NCBI RefSeq assembly: GCF_002013465.1
Contig: NZ_MAFC01000003.1
Location: 142,547 to 206,546, forward strand
Direction: 5' to 3'
DNA from: Mycobacterium sp. D16R12
GTDB lineage: Bacteria > Actinomycetota > Actinomycetes > Mycobacteriales > Mycobacteriaceae
DNA length: 64,000 nt
The notes under the pieces are model-generated. The model was given only the letters and a program-made list of their open reading frames with translations. It made no database searches and was not told where the DNA came from. The translations under genes were made by a program, and so were the position numbers. Positions 29,681 to 38,175 of this stretch are shown piece by piece. Positions within the stretch are counted from its first letter, which is position 1. Every line of letters starts with the position of its first letter.

Positions 29681-30403
29681 ATCCAGCACCTGTTCCGCGC
29701 GGGCGCCATCCCCGTCGACCGTCAAGCGTGACAACGGAACCCGGTGCCACAGCGCAAGCAGCAAATCGGAGGTGGACGCCCTGATCGTGGCGTCCGGCGC
29801 GGCATCTTCGTCCACGATGCCAATGGCATCGGGATCCACACGCAGCAGCCAAGAACCATCGGCGTCGTTGGCGTGCAGCAGTATGCGCGCTCCCTGAAGG
29901 TCTTGCGGGGTGCCGCCGTCACGCCGGATGCGCCTGGGCGTGAACAGCTCCGACCATTCGCCGATGCCGTCGGCGGCCAGTGCAGCGTCGATGGGTTCGG
30001 CGTCCCATCCGCGGTAGGCATGCTCGATGTCCCAGCGGTGTACCGCCACCTCGTTTGCCTGGCGGCGATACCAGAATCGCACCGGCCGCTCACCGAAGGG
30101 CGACTTCGTCGGCGCATCAAGGTCCTTCGACGTCAACGCGGCGACGAGGTTGTCTGCGCGGTCGAAGTACCAATCGATGATGGACTCCCCCGCCGGAGCA
30201 TCCGGGTCGACATCCGTGTACGGAACCTTTTCCCCGACAACGACACCCCCGGCCCAACGGTGCACTCCGCCAAGGTGGGCCACCACATCGCGTGCCGTCC
30301 ACCCCGGGCAAGACGGTGCCTTCTGGTCGAGATGCTCGGGTGGGGTCGCGGCAACCGCCGCCATCCCCTTGCGCAGTGCTTCCAGCCATTCGTCGGGGGT
30401 CAC
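29666..30403 (-). CDS. maleylpyruvate isomerase family mycothiol-dependent enzyme
   Basis: 245 residues from GTG at 30401-30403. DinB-like four-helix N-terminus with PSCPGWTARDVVAHLGGVHRWAGG and RRQANEVAVHRWDIEHAYRG, whose histidines form the metal site in mycothiol-dependent enzymes. The C-terminus (ATIRASTSDLLLALWHRVPLSRLTVDGD) is the SCP2-like part of the TIGR03083 family. A decayed, frameshifted copy of this C-terminal part occurs at 55318-55495 on the other side of the biosynthetic island. Confidence 0.9.
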   Translation of the reverse strand: MTPDEWLEALRKGMAAVAATPPEHLDQKAPSCPGWTARDVVAHLGGVHRWAGGVVVGEKVPYTDVDPDAPAGESIIDWYFDRADNLVAALTSKDLDAPTKSPFGERPVRFWYRRQANEVAVHRWDIEHAYRGWDAEPIDAALAADGIGEWSELFTPRRIRRDGGTPQDLQGARILLHANDADGSWLLRVDPDAIGIVDEDAAPDATIRASTSDLLLALWHRVPLSRLTVDGDGARAEQVLDLIRI

Positions 30404-30422
30404 CGACTAGTAATACCACCGC

Positions 30423-30478
30423 CGAGTCTGATTCTCACGACGGTTTCGGGCCGAAAAACGTCGTGAGAATCAGACTCG
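30423..30478. repeat. 20-bp perfect inverted repeat (hairpin)
   Basis: The 20-base arm starting CGAGTCTGATTCTCACGA (30423-30442) is matched exactly by its complement at 30459-30478, with a 16-base loop that itself contains TTTCGG/CCGAAA. A perfect 20-bp stem is far longer than chance. It lies at the left edge of the accessory island, between the start of the maleylpyruvate-isomerase-family gene and a DUF5997 remnant. It may be a strong bidirectional terminator or a recombination-associated palindrome. Confidence 0.85.
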
Positions 30479-30480
30479 AC

Positions 30481-30645
30481 GTGGCGGCGCCGAGGGCGCA
30501 CTTACCGCCGAACAGATCGATCAGCTGCTTGGAGGACAAGCCAGAGTGGCTGGTCGCCGAACGTGAGAGCTCCCAGTCGGTGCTGAGCGAGCAGCGGCGC
30601 ATGAAGGCGCTGCACGAGAGAAAACTCCTCGCGAGAACTAGGACG
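30481..30645 (+). pseudogene. frameshifted 3' fragment of DUF5997 gene
   Basis: Translation gives GGAEGALTAEQIDQLL in one frame and, after a one-base shift near 30530, EDKPEWLVAERESSQSVL and SEQRRMKALHERK in another. These match the last 50 residues of the intact DUF5997 gene at 56625-57014 (GGVDGALTSEQINELLEEKP, then EWLVAERESYQAVLSEQRR). DNA similarity is also clear by eye but well below identity. The 5' part of the gene is absent. The intact copy lies beyond the right edge of the island, so this is one half of a flank duplication. Confidence 0.8.
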
Positions 30646-30873
30646 CCAGCAGCACATCAGCACTCCCCAACCTCGACAATTTTCAACCATTCGTACACAG
30701 AACCTCGACGCACAGTTGATATGACATAGGAAAGCTTGCTTCCGTGGCCCTGAGGTTGTTACAGGAAACAAGAACACACGCATCTTTTCTCTCTTCTGTG
30801 CAGAGACGGCGATCGCTGATGTCTTGAATACTCAAAGCTCACTTCATATCCACGCCGTGAGTGGGCTATCGAC
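30646..30873 (+). promoter_or_regulatory. AT-richer leader of the biosynthetic operon
   Basis: No gene is evident here. Hand counting 30661-30780 gives about 48% GC, well below the neighbouring genes. A possible promoter is TTGAAT (30824-30829), 17 bases, TATCCA (30847-30852), 22 bases before the first ACP start; the match is weak. The operon transcription start must lie in this stretch unless it reads through from the left. Confidence 0.35.
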
Positions 30874-31302
30874 ATGCCGAGTGAGAGAATTAATAAAACG
30901 AATAGGACTGCAGACTTGCGTAGGATTCATGAAACCGATAGTGGGCAGGCAGATCCAGGCCTATTCAGAAAATATGCCGGCCTGCAATCCCCGTCAGATG
31001 CGACACCCGCGTCACTGGAGCCTAATTTCGAGGACGCCTCTCACTTACCCATACCTGCGATTTATGTCCGCGAAGCCACACTCGGGACAGCACGGAGAGT
31101 TCTTCAGGCAGCAAATATCGATACTGGCCGCCCTCTCGTCGAATACGGCCTGGACTCCATCCGCGCCACAGAGCTGGTTGTAGAGCTTGAAAACATATTC
31201 CATGTCCGGATACCCGACCAGCAAACTGTATATCTGATTACTGTGGACGATATCTCCGACTATTTAATTGCCGAACTCGTACATGCTCAACGGATTCTAT
31301 GA
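30874..31302 (+). CDS. acyl carrier protein with N-terminal extension
   Basis: 142 residues from ATG at 30874. Residues ~62-140 are a carrier domain: VREATLGTARRVLQAANIDTGRPLVEYGLDSIRATELVVELENIF, with the phosphopantetheine serine at Ser95 in GLDSIRA. The first ~60 residues are polar, low-complexity and more AT rich, with no recognised domain; the true start could be later, as the ribosome site is weak. It is the first gene of the operon and overlaps the reductase-aminotransferase start by 4 bases (ATGA). It probably carries the acyl chain for that enzyme. Confidence 0.82.
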   Translation: MPSERINKTNRTADLRRIHETDSGQADPGLFRKYAGLQSPSDATPASLEPNFEDASHLPIPAIYVREATLGTARRVLQAANIDTGRPLVEYGLDSIRATELVVELENIFHVRIPDQQTVYLITVDDISDYLIAELVHAQRIL

Positions 31303-34013
31303 ACTATATAAATTCGGCCGGGGCGGACTCAAAAGTGAAAATTAGTCTTGAGAGCGCATTCGCACGCCATGCCCGGCCCGAACAGGCGCGACTGCTGCAC
31401 GCGCTAAACCTGGATGTCGTCTACCACACCGCCAATCGCGATACCTTGGCCTTCGACACAAGCCCTGTTGATGACGGCGACCATGCCCGGACAGACGTGA
31501 TCGACCTCGTCGGCGGCCACGGCAGCGGGCTGTTTGGCCATAACCATCCACATCTTGTCGAGGCAGCCGAGCGCTGCCTGCGCCAGCGCGCACCGTTCAG
31601 CGCACAGGCCAGCGTGCGCGCCGTCGCCGGTCGGCTTGCCGCCCGGCTGTCGGCGCGAGTAGGCGAAACCACCGGCGCGGAATACGTTGCCACCCTCGGT
31701 TCAAGTGGCGCCGACGCCGTAGAGGCCGCCGTCAAGCATGCGACTGTAGCTCGAGCCCGGCGACTCGGAGCACTGCACGACGATGTCGAGCGTCAGTTGC
31801 GCCGCGCCCGCCGAGACGGTGTAGACCGCGTCGGCATCGACACCGGCGGCCGTATTCGGTCTATTGCCGACCTGCTCACCGAGTCGGCTGCCGTCCTCAC
31901 CGCCATGTCCCAGCAGCAACCCGCCTTCATCTCCCTCGCCCGAGCCTTCCACGGGAACACCGCTGCCGCGGGCGCCCTAACGGACCGCACGAGCATCTCA
32001 ACTGACTTGGCCGCCCCCGGGCCGCGACGCATCCGGATCGACACCTGGGATCCCGACACCATCGTGTCGTCATTCGACGATGAACGGGTATCGCTCTGCC
32101 GCATCGTATTTGACGCACAAGGCGTACCTCACGCAACCTGGGAAAATGTGTCTACCATAGCCGCCTGCTTCGCCGAGCCGATCCAAGGGGAAGGTGGCGT
32201 TCACGAGGTGCCGGACGCGACCCTCCGAGCATTGCGTGAACTGGCCGACCGACATCACGCCGCACTGGTATTCGACGAGATCCAATGCGGCATGGGGCGC
32301 ACCGGAACATTTCTGGCGTCCGAGCCCTCTGGAGTGATAGCGGACTACTACCTGCTATCGAAGTCACTCGGGGGAAGCCTTGCGAAGATATCGGCGATGC
32401 TCGTTGAATCATCCTCTTACATAAGTGATTTTGGCCGCTATCACACGTCGACGTTCTCCGACGACGACTTCTCGGCGACGATCGCCGAGGCATCCTTGGA
32501 TCTTCTCGAATCCGCGCAGTCGCACATAATCGAAGCGGGGGCGTTGCTGATCGAACGGCTCGAACAGATTGCCGCGCGCTGGCCCGGCGTCGTCGCCGAC
32601 GTGCGTGGTCGCGGATTGCTCATCGGTATCGAACTGCGTCCCCTCCAGGGGCTTTCACGAGTTCTTGCCGAGTTCGTGCGTCCCGAATTCTTCGGCTATG
32701 TCGTTGCGGGGTATCTCTTACACGTCCACCGCATCCGAGTCATGCCGACGCTGTCTGCGCCGATGACATTGCGAATCCAGCCGTCTGCGTATATCGAACC
32801 CGCCGAAATCGAACGAGCCGTGGCAGCGCTCGACACACTGGCTGGACTAATCCAACGCGGCGAATTTTCCTCGCTGTTGACACATCTGACGAAGCCGTCA
32901 TCCCTGGACTGGGTCCCCCCACAAGCGATCGCCCGCCCTCGGCAGCTCACGGGTCACAGCAGACCTGTTTGGGGGAAGCCGCCGCGCGTTGCCTTCCTTG
33001 CCAATCTAAGGGAGGCCGGCGATCTCCGCGAGCACGCGCCAGAGCTCGCGTCATGGACCGACGCTCAGTGTGCCGCGCTGTTTGATCGCACTCGCGGGAT
33101 ACTCGAGCCCTTCGAAGTCACCAGACAGTTGGTTGATTCCCCGGACGGCAGCCGCGTCGAAGTATGCGTGATCGGCGTGCCCATCACGGCGCTGCAGGCT
33201 GTCGAATGCCAACAGGCCGGACACGGAGTGTGGCTTCGAAATTTGGTACTTGATGCGGTCGAGTACGCGATCAAGATCGGAGCATCGGTAGTCGGGCTCG
33301 GTGGATACACATCGATCGTCACCGGTGCGGCGCGGGATGTCATTGAGGATTCGGTTCGGGTGACTTCCGGGAACTCGCTGACTGCCGCGTGCGCGTATGA
33401 GTTGCTGCGCGCACGCCTGGAGGAATTGCCCCCGGCCGACCGTACGGTGGGAGTCGTCGGCGCCATGGGGAACATCGGCGCGGTCATGGCTGAACTACTT
33501 GCACCCCACAGTGCTTCACTCACGCTCATAGGACGGTCCGGCACAACGTCGCGGCTTCAGCGAGTCGCTTCCCGCCTCGGAGGCGCCGTGCACGTCAGCG
33601 AAGACCCGGCGGCACTGCGGGAGTGCGGCATGATTGTCACTGCCACCAACTCCGCGATCCCGATCGTCACCTCCATCGACGTGGCGCCGGACCGCCCGGT
33701 CGTCATCTGCGATCTGGCTGTGCCCGGCGATGTCGCCCCCGGCGTCGGAGAGCTCCCGAACGTCACGCTTATCTCCGGCGGCCGGATGCGGCTGCCGGAC
33801 GGCCAAACTCCCGAATTCCCAGGGACGGCGCTACCAGCGGGGACGGTCTACGCCTGCATGGCGGAAACCATTCTGCTTGGCTTCGAGCCAGCCACCCCAA
33901 GCCCATCATTCGGAGCGCTCACGGTCGCCGGGGTGCAGGCGGCGCGCGCACTCGCCGCCCGTCACGGACTTCAGGCCTCCATCCCCGTCCTTCAGGAGTC
34001 TCATGACTACTGA
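31299..34013 (+). CDS. class III aminotransferase fused to acyl-ACP reductase
   Basis: 904 residues. Residues 1-~480 form a fold-type I class III aminotransferase: LVFDEIQCGMGRTG and the PLP lysine Lys355 in LLSKSLGGSLAKIS. Residues ~555-890 resemble cyanobacterial acyl-ACP reductase (AAR): VVGLGGYTSIVTGAARDV, VTSGNSLTAACAYELL, the NADPH fold GVVGAMGNIGAVMAELL near 715-735, and Cys853 in TVYACMAETILLGFEP, which aligns with the thioester-forming cysteine of AAR (MFACFAEAMLLEFEG). Predicted reaction: acyl-ACP to fatty aldehyde to fatty amine on one polypeptide. PigE and TamH of prodiginine/tambjamine pathways combine comparable activities. Substrate length and direction are inferred. Confidence 0.87.
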   Translation: MNYINSAGADSKVKISLESAFARHARPEQARLLHALNLDVVYHTANRDTLAFDTSPVDDGDHARTDVIDLVGGHGSGLFGHNHPHLVEAAERCLRQRAPFSAQASVRAVAGRLAARLSARVGETTGAEYVATLGSSGADAVEAAVKHATVARARRLGALHDDVERQLRRARRDGVDRVGIDTGGRIRSIADLLTESAAVLTAMSQQQPAFISLARAFHGNTAAAGALTDRTSISTDLAAPGPRRIRIDTWDPDTIVSSFDDERVSLCRIVFDAQGVPHATWENVSTIAACFAEPIQGEGGVHEVPDATLRALRELADRHHAALVFDEIQCGMGRTGTFLASEPSGVIADYYLLSKSLGGSLAKISAMLVESSSYISDFGRYHTSTFSDDDFSATIAEASLDLLESAQSHIIEAGALLIERLEQIAARWPGVVADVRGRGLLIGIELRPLQGLSRVLAEFVRPEFFGYVVAGYLLHVHRIRVMPTLSAPMTLRIQPSAYIEPAEIERAVAALDTLAGLIQRGEFSSLLTHLTKPSSLDWVPPQAIARPRQLTGHSRPVWGKPPRVAFLANLREAGDLREHAPELASWTDAQCAALFDRTRGILEPFEVTRQLVDSPDGSRVEVCVIGVPITALQAVECQQAGHGVWLRNLVLDAVEYAIKIGASVVGLGGYTSIVTGAARDVIEDSVRVTSGNSLTAACAYELLRARLEELPPADRTVGVVGAMGNIGAVMAELLAPHSASLTLIGRSGTTSRLQRVASRLGGAVHVSEDPAALRECGMIVTATNSAIPIVTSIDVAPDRPVVICDLAVPGDVAPGVGELPNVTLISGGRMRLPDGQTPEFPGTALPAGTVYACMAETILLGFEPATPSPSFGALTVAGVQAARALAARHGLQASIPVLQESHDY

Positions 34014-36450
34014 TATGCCAATGTTTCTCGGTTCCAGCGACTTCCGTGTAGAAGCCGCTGGAGGCAAGGCCGCCACTTTGCACGAGCTGGTCGCCTGCGG
34101 GTTCGACGTTCCGCCTGGCTTCGTCATCCCGGCGGACACCGTCCTGGAACAGGTCCAAGACGCCGAACTCGCACAATGGGTCGACGCGCTGGGAGGTTTC
34201 CCCGTCGCCGTCAGGTCAAGCGGCGTGTTTGAAGACCTCGACGACGCGAGTTTCGCCGGACAGTACGAGTCGTATCTCGACGTGGCGGATACCGCCTGCT
34301 TACGGACCCGGATCACCGACTGCCGCAACTCTGTTGACAGCGAGCGGGTCCGCGCCTACTTGTCCGACAGGGGTCTCGACCCGCGGCGGGCCGCAGTCGC
34401 AGTCCTCGTCCAGAGCCTCGTCGATGCCAGGACTGCCGGTGTTGGCTTCACCATCGATCCGATCTCGGGAATCGAGGAACATGGGTTGATCGAATGCTGC
34501 CGCGGTCTCGGCGAACCGTTGGTATCCGGACGGGTCACCCCTACGCGGCTGACGATCCGGCTCGATGACGGCAGCGTGGTGGAGCGCACCGACGGATCTG
34601 AGGCTGTCGAACTAGGCTTGACCGAGGCGGCGGAGCTCGCCCGGCTCATGTTGCGAGTACAAGCATTCCGGCATCGGCCGCAGGACATCGAATGGGCGAT
34701 CGACACCGCAGGAAAACTATGGCTCCTGCAGTCGCGCGCGATCACCACGATCATCTGGCGCACCGATATCGAGCAGTTCTCCGATGCTGATCTGCGCGAC
34801 GGCGGCGTATCGGCCCGCGTGTGCACACCGCTGATGTTCTCCCTGTACAACAACGCATTCCAGCCGTCGATGCAACGCTTCTGGGGCTCGCTCAAATTGC
34901 TAGAAGTCAGCGAAGTACGCAATTGGATGGCGATGTACTACGGCCGTCCGTACTGGAACGTCAGCGGGGTCAAGCAGTGCTACCGCAAGATTCCGGGGTA
35001 CAACGAACGGGTCTTCGACGATGGGCTGGGCGTCATGGCCAACTATGGAGATACCGGACCGCGCCACACACCGATAAACCCATCGACGATCGCGCGCGCG
35101 CTGCCCACCGCGCTCGCACTTGAGAGGACCGTGCGCAAGCAGCTCGGCGAGGTGGAACGGTTCGCGGCAGCCTGGCCCGCCAAGTACCGGGCATGGCGTA
35201 ACCGCGCCGCACAGCTCGCCCAGACCGATGACCACGATTTCATGATCGATCTGGTGGACTGCCTGCTGACGTTCCATGCGAACACCGAACGCACCTACTT
35301 CGCCACCATTTACCACAATTCCAGTGTGCAAAGCGATTTCACGACGTTACTGGACAAGATCGACAGTGCGACCCATGGCAACACATCGGTGGTCCACCTA
35401 ATAGGCGGCTTAGCAGAGGTAAGCCATATGGCGATGCAAGATGGCATCGTCAACCTTCATCGGGTGGCCGTCCGCGACGGGATCGCCGGCGATGACTGGC
35501 AAGACGCGCTCGCGGACTTCCTGGACGAGCACGGATTCCATGCAGATGCCGAGCTTGATCTCACCTGCCCGCGTTGGTCGGAGGAGCCGGACCGGGTACG
35601 GACGATGGTCGAGTCCATGCTCGCGAACGACAACCCGCCTGCAGATCCCGCCGCATCGCTGGCCAACCAGCGGAAGCGATTTGAGACGGAACTCGCATCG
35701 GTGCGACAACGAGTCCGTTCTAATCCATTGACACGCCTTCGGTTTGAGCGGCCACTCGACAAGCATGTCAGTCGCGCCCGCAGCTACCTGGTTGCCCGCG
35801 AACGCATGCGAGAATTCTCATCTCAGGCCTATGCAATTGTCCGGGCGTACGTCGTAGAGGCCGGATTGCGACTGGCACGCGACGGTCGCCTCTCCGATCC
35901 ACGTGACGTGTTCATGCTGTCTATTCACGAACTCGCGGATCTCGCCCAAAGCCGGCACGGATCTGGCACTCTCACAAGGAGTATTGCGTTCCGCCGGGCC
36001 ATGTATGAGGGCTATCGCGATGTGACACCGCCCCATGAGCTTGGCGGTGACACTGTCGCGGCGCCGCCGGTATCGGGCGGGTTGGCGGGATTGGGCTGCA
36101 GTCCCGGTGTTGCCGAAGGCACCGCGCGAGTGATCGCCTCCCTGTCTGATATCGGCGAACTACGCGCCGGCGACATCCTGGTAACCCGATTTACCGATCC
36201 CGGGTGGACTCCCGCGCTGGGCCTCATCGCCGGCGTGGTGACGGAAGTCGGCGGCATGCTCTCGCATGCCGCAGTAATCGGGCGCGAATACGGTATTCCG
36301 GCCGTACTCAATGTTACGGGCGCCACCGAAGCGATCCAGTCCGGGCAGCGTATCCGTGTGAACGGCAGCACCGGCGAAATAAGCCGTCTAGAAATCCAGA
36401 GTCCCGTACCCATCGCAATCGCACAGTGCAGTGCGACCCGTCCGATGTAG
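34003..36450 (+). CDS. PEP synthase/rifampin phosphotransferase-like dikinase (first copy)
   Basis: 815 residues from ATG at 34003 (AGGAG at 33994-33998), overlapping the previous gene by 11 bases. N-terminal ATP-binding domain: AAGGKAATLHELVACGFDVPPGF, VAVRSSGVFEDLDDASFAGQ, AGVGFTIDPISG and DIEWAIDTAGKLWLLQSRAI. A central ~400-residue domain (PLMFSLYNNAF...GRPYWNVSG) would bind the acceptor. The C-terminal swivelling domain keeps the phosphorylated histidine, His755, in GGMLSHAAVIGREYG. Architecture and length match rifampin phosphotransferase and PigC-type condensing enzymes. It either phosphorylates a small molecule or drives an ATP-dependent condensation in the pathway. Confidence 0.88.
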   Translation: MTTDMPMFLGSSDFRVEAAGGKAATLHELVACGFDVPPGFVIPADTVLEQVQDAELAQWVDALGGFPVAVRSSGVFEDLDDASFAGQYESYLDVADTACLRTRITDCRNSVDSERVRAYLSDRGLDPRRAAVAVLVQSLVDARTAGVGFTIDPISGIEEHGLIECCRGLGEPLVSGRVTPTRLTIRLDDGSVVERTDGSEAVELGLTEAAELARLMLRVQAFRHRPQDIEWAIDTAGKLWLLQSRAITTIIWRTDIEQFSDADLRDGGVSARVCTPLMFSLYNNAFQPSMQRFWGSLKLLEVSEVRNWMAMYYGRPYWNVSGVKQCYRKIPGYNERVFDDGLGVMANYGDTGPRHTPINPSTIARALPTALALERTVRKQLGEVERFAAAWPAKYRAWRNRAAQLAQTDDHDFMIDLVDCLLTFHANTERTYFATIYHNSSVQSDFTTLLDKIDSATHGNTSVVHLIGGLAEVSHMAMQDGIVNLHRVAVRDGIAGDDWQDALADFLDEHGFHADAELDLTCPRWSEEPDRVRTMVESMLANDNPPADPAASLANQRKRFETELASVRQRVRSNPLTRLRFERPLDKHVSRARSYLVARERMREFSSQAYAIVRAYVVEAGLRLARDGRLSDPRDVFMLSIHELADLAQSRHGSGTLTRSIAFRRAMYEGYRDVTPPHELGGDTVAAPPVSGGLAGLGCSPGVAEGTARVIASLSDIGELRAGDILVTRFTDPGWTPALGLIAGVVTEVGGMLSHAAVIGREYGIPAVLNVTGATEAIQSGQRIRVNGSTGEISRLEIQSPVPIAIAQCSATRPM

Positions 36451-36476
36451 TCGGAAGACGTTGCAGTAGTGAGGAG

Positions 36477-37103
36477 ATGAAACTGACCGCACCAAAGCGC
36501 CTGATCTGCATCGCCGGCGGCGACGGATCGGGAAAGACGACACAGATAGCCCGCCTTTCGGCTGCACTGCAGGCGCAAGGCCACGCTATCGCGCCGGTCA
36601 CCATCTGGGACGCATTCCTTGACACGTCCGTGGCGTCGAAGCTCCCCTTTCGATCTGCCGACATCTACGGGTACCTCAAGCTACTGAGCCCGGTGTCGCG
36701 CGCACATTTCCTTTTCCACGCACTGCACTTGGCACTCGAACTGGCAGGCAGGCGTGACGCGGACACCGTTCTCTTGAATGCTTACTGGTACAAGTACTTC
36801 GCAACCGAAGTCGCCCACGGCGGTGAGCCGTCGGTGCTGCGCCAGCTTGCCGCGGGATTCCCCGAACCCGACCTCACCTTCTACCTGACAATCTCGCCAC
36901 CGGACGCTTTGGCCCGCAAGAGACAACGCAGCGACTACGAGAGCGGCTACGGGGACGCGGACGAGTTCTTGGCGTTCCAAGAACGCAGTCAAGCCACGAT
37001 CGACACGCTGGCGGACGAATTCGCATGGATCAGACTCGACGGCGCCACCGCCCCCACCGATCTCACCACGGCGATGTTGGAGCGAATTGGGGAGGACAGC
37101 TGA
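36477..37103 (+). CDS. thymidylate-kinase-like P-loop protein (first copy)
   Basis: 208 residues from ATG at 36477. The ribosome site GAGGAG abuts the ATG, which is unusually close, but no other in-frame start fits. P-loop LICIAGGDGSGKTTQIARL at residues ~11-28, and PDLTFYLTISPPDALARKRQR near 140, which corresponds to the LID-proximal segment of thymidylate kinases. The DR(Y/W) substrate motif of true Tmk is replaced by LLNAYWYKYFA, so dTMP is unlikely. A small-molecule kinase of the pathway is inferred. Confidence 0.78.
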   Translation: MKLTAPKRLICIAGGDGSGKTTQIARLSAALQAQGHAIAPVTIWDAFLDTSVASKLPFRSADIYGYLKLLSPVSRAHFLFHALHLALELAGRRDADTVLLNAYWYKYFATEVAHGGEPSVLRQLAAGFPEPDLTFYLTISPPDALARKRQRSDYESGYGDADEFLAFQERSQATIDTLADEFAWIRLDGATAPTDLTTAMLERIGEDS

Positions 37104-37945
37104 TGACACGCCGAATCGCGATTGTGGGAATCGATGGCTGCGGCAAGTCCGCGGCGATCGCGCGTCTGCGCGAGCTTGCACCGCCCGGTCTCGGCCACTT
37201 TCCGGCCATGACCTGCCCGGACTTTCACGACACGCGTAATGCACCCCTGCAGCATCTCTCGCACCAGATGAAGGCATTCAGCGACGGCTGTGATGAGATC
37301 GAAAGCCTGGAAATGAAGGCCCTGGCGATGTATTTCCAGATGACGCTGTACGGCCCGGTCGAGCGTTTCTTTCTGGAGACCTTCACACCGTCGGCATTGC
37401 TCTGCGAGCGGCACCCGCTCATCGAGGTTTTGGTGTACGGGCCTTTCTATTTACTTTTGGCACAGCCCGATTGGGATGGCAAGGCACTCGAAGATTCGAT
37501 TTCTGCGGTACTCGACCGGCACGAGCCCGGCGCCCTTGACACCATCCGAGACTGGCACGCATCGGAGGCCAAACGACTCGGCCTTGACCGGGATATCTGG
37601 GCGATGCTCCACGATGTCGCAGCGATCGTGCCGAGGGACGTCACCTCCTGTGTGACCACGTTCGGTGAGCGTTTCCGCACCACATTGCCTGATGTCGTTC
37701 TGTGGCTTGATGTTCCGCCCGAACAAGCCGCCGCGCGATGCACCGCACGCTCCCCCGACGGTGTGAAGGAAGCACATGAGACCCCCGAATTCCTCGCCGC
37801 GCTCCGGGAAGGTTACGTACGTGTACGCGACACCCTCGCCGCATCGTTCCCCGAGGTGACATTTCACAGGATCGACACAAGTGACGACATCGACCTCGAC
37901 GAATCTGTACGCCACTGCGTAAGAGAAGGGAATTTGTTCGCATGA
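37103..37945 (+). CDS. thymidylate-kinase-like P-loop protein (second copy)
   Basis: 280 residues; ATG at 37103 shares its A with the previous stop (TGATG) and has GGAGG at 37091-37095. P-loop IAIVGIDGCGKSAAIARL, then LLCERHPLIEVLVYGPFY (an ER-H variant of the DR motif) and LPDVVLWLDVPPEQAAARC. It is larger than ordinary Tmk (~210 residues) because of an insertion between residues ~125 and 180. Divergent from its neighbour, so the pair is not a recent duplication. Substrate unknown. Confidence 0.78.
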   Translation: MTRRIAIVGIDGCGKSAAIARLRELAPPGLGHFPAMTCPDFHDTRNAPLQHLSHQMKAFSDGCDEIESLEMKALAMYFQMTLYGPVERFFLETFTPSALLCERHPLIEVLVYGPFYLLLAQPDWDGKALEDSISAVLDRHEPGALDTIRDWHASEAKRLGLDRDIWAMLHDVAAIVPRDVTSCVTTFGERFRTTLPDVVLWLDVPPEQAAARCTARSPDGVKEAHETPEFLAALREGYVRVRDTLAASFPEVTFHRIDTSDDIDLDESVRHCVREGNLFA

Positions 37946-38175
37946 ACGATATCGCCGAACGCGTGCGCAAAGTCGTCACGGAGGTGCTGTGGATACCGCC
38001 TGCCGAACTTGACGACACGAAAAAGCTCGCGGACTACGGGCTCGACTCCCCGACGGCAATCGAGCTGACGGTGCAACTCGAAGACACATTCGACATCCGC
38101 ATCCCCGAAGACGAAGCGGCCGGGTTGGAGACCGTGAACCAGATCACCGAATACGTCAAGGGGACGGTGGCATGA
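37942..38175 (+). CDS. acyl carrier protein (standalone)
   Basis: 77 residues, a minimal carrier domain with Ser36 in ADYGLDSPTAIELTVQLEDTF as the phosphopantetheine site. The acidic helix II and tail (RIPEDEAAGLETVNQITEYV) are typical. It overlaps the preceding gene and the acyl-AMP ligase gene by 4 bases each, so it is the probable direct partner of that ligase. Confidence 0.92.
   Translation: MNDIAERVRKVVTEVLWIPPAELDDTKKLADYGLDSPTAIELTVQLEDTFDIRIPEDEAAGLETVNQITEYVKGTVA

Noticed and set aside
36477..37945. Ordinary thymidylate kinase genes
   Set aside because: Neither copy has the normal DR(Y/W) substrate motif, one is much too long, and both are embedded in a secondary-metabolism operon.
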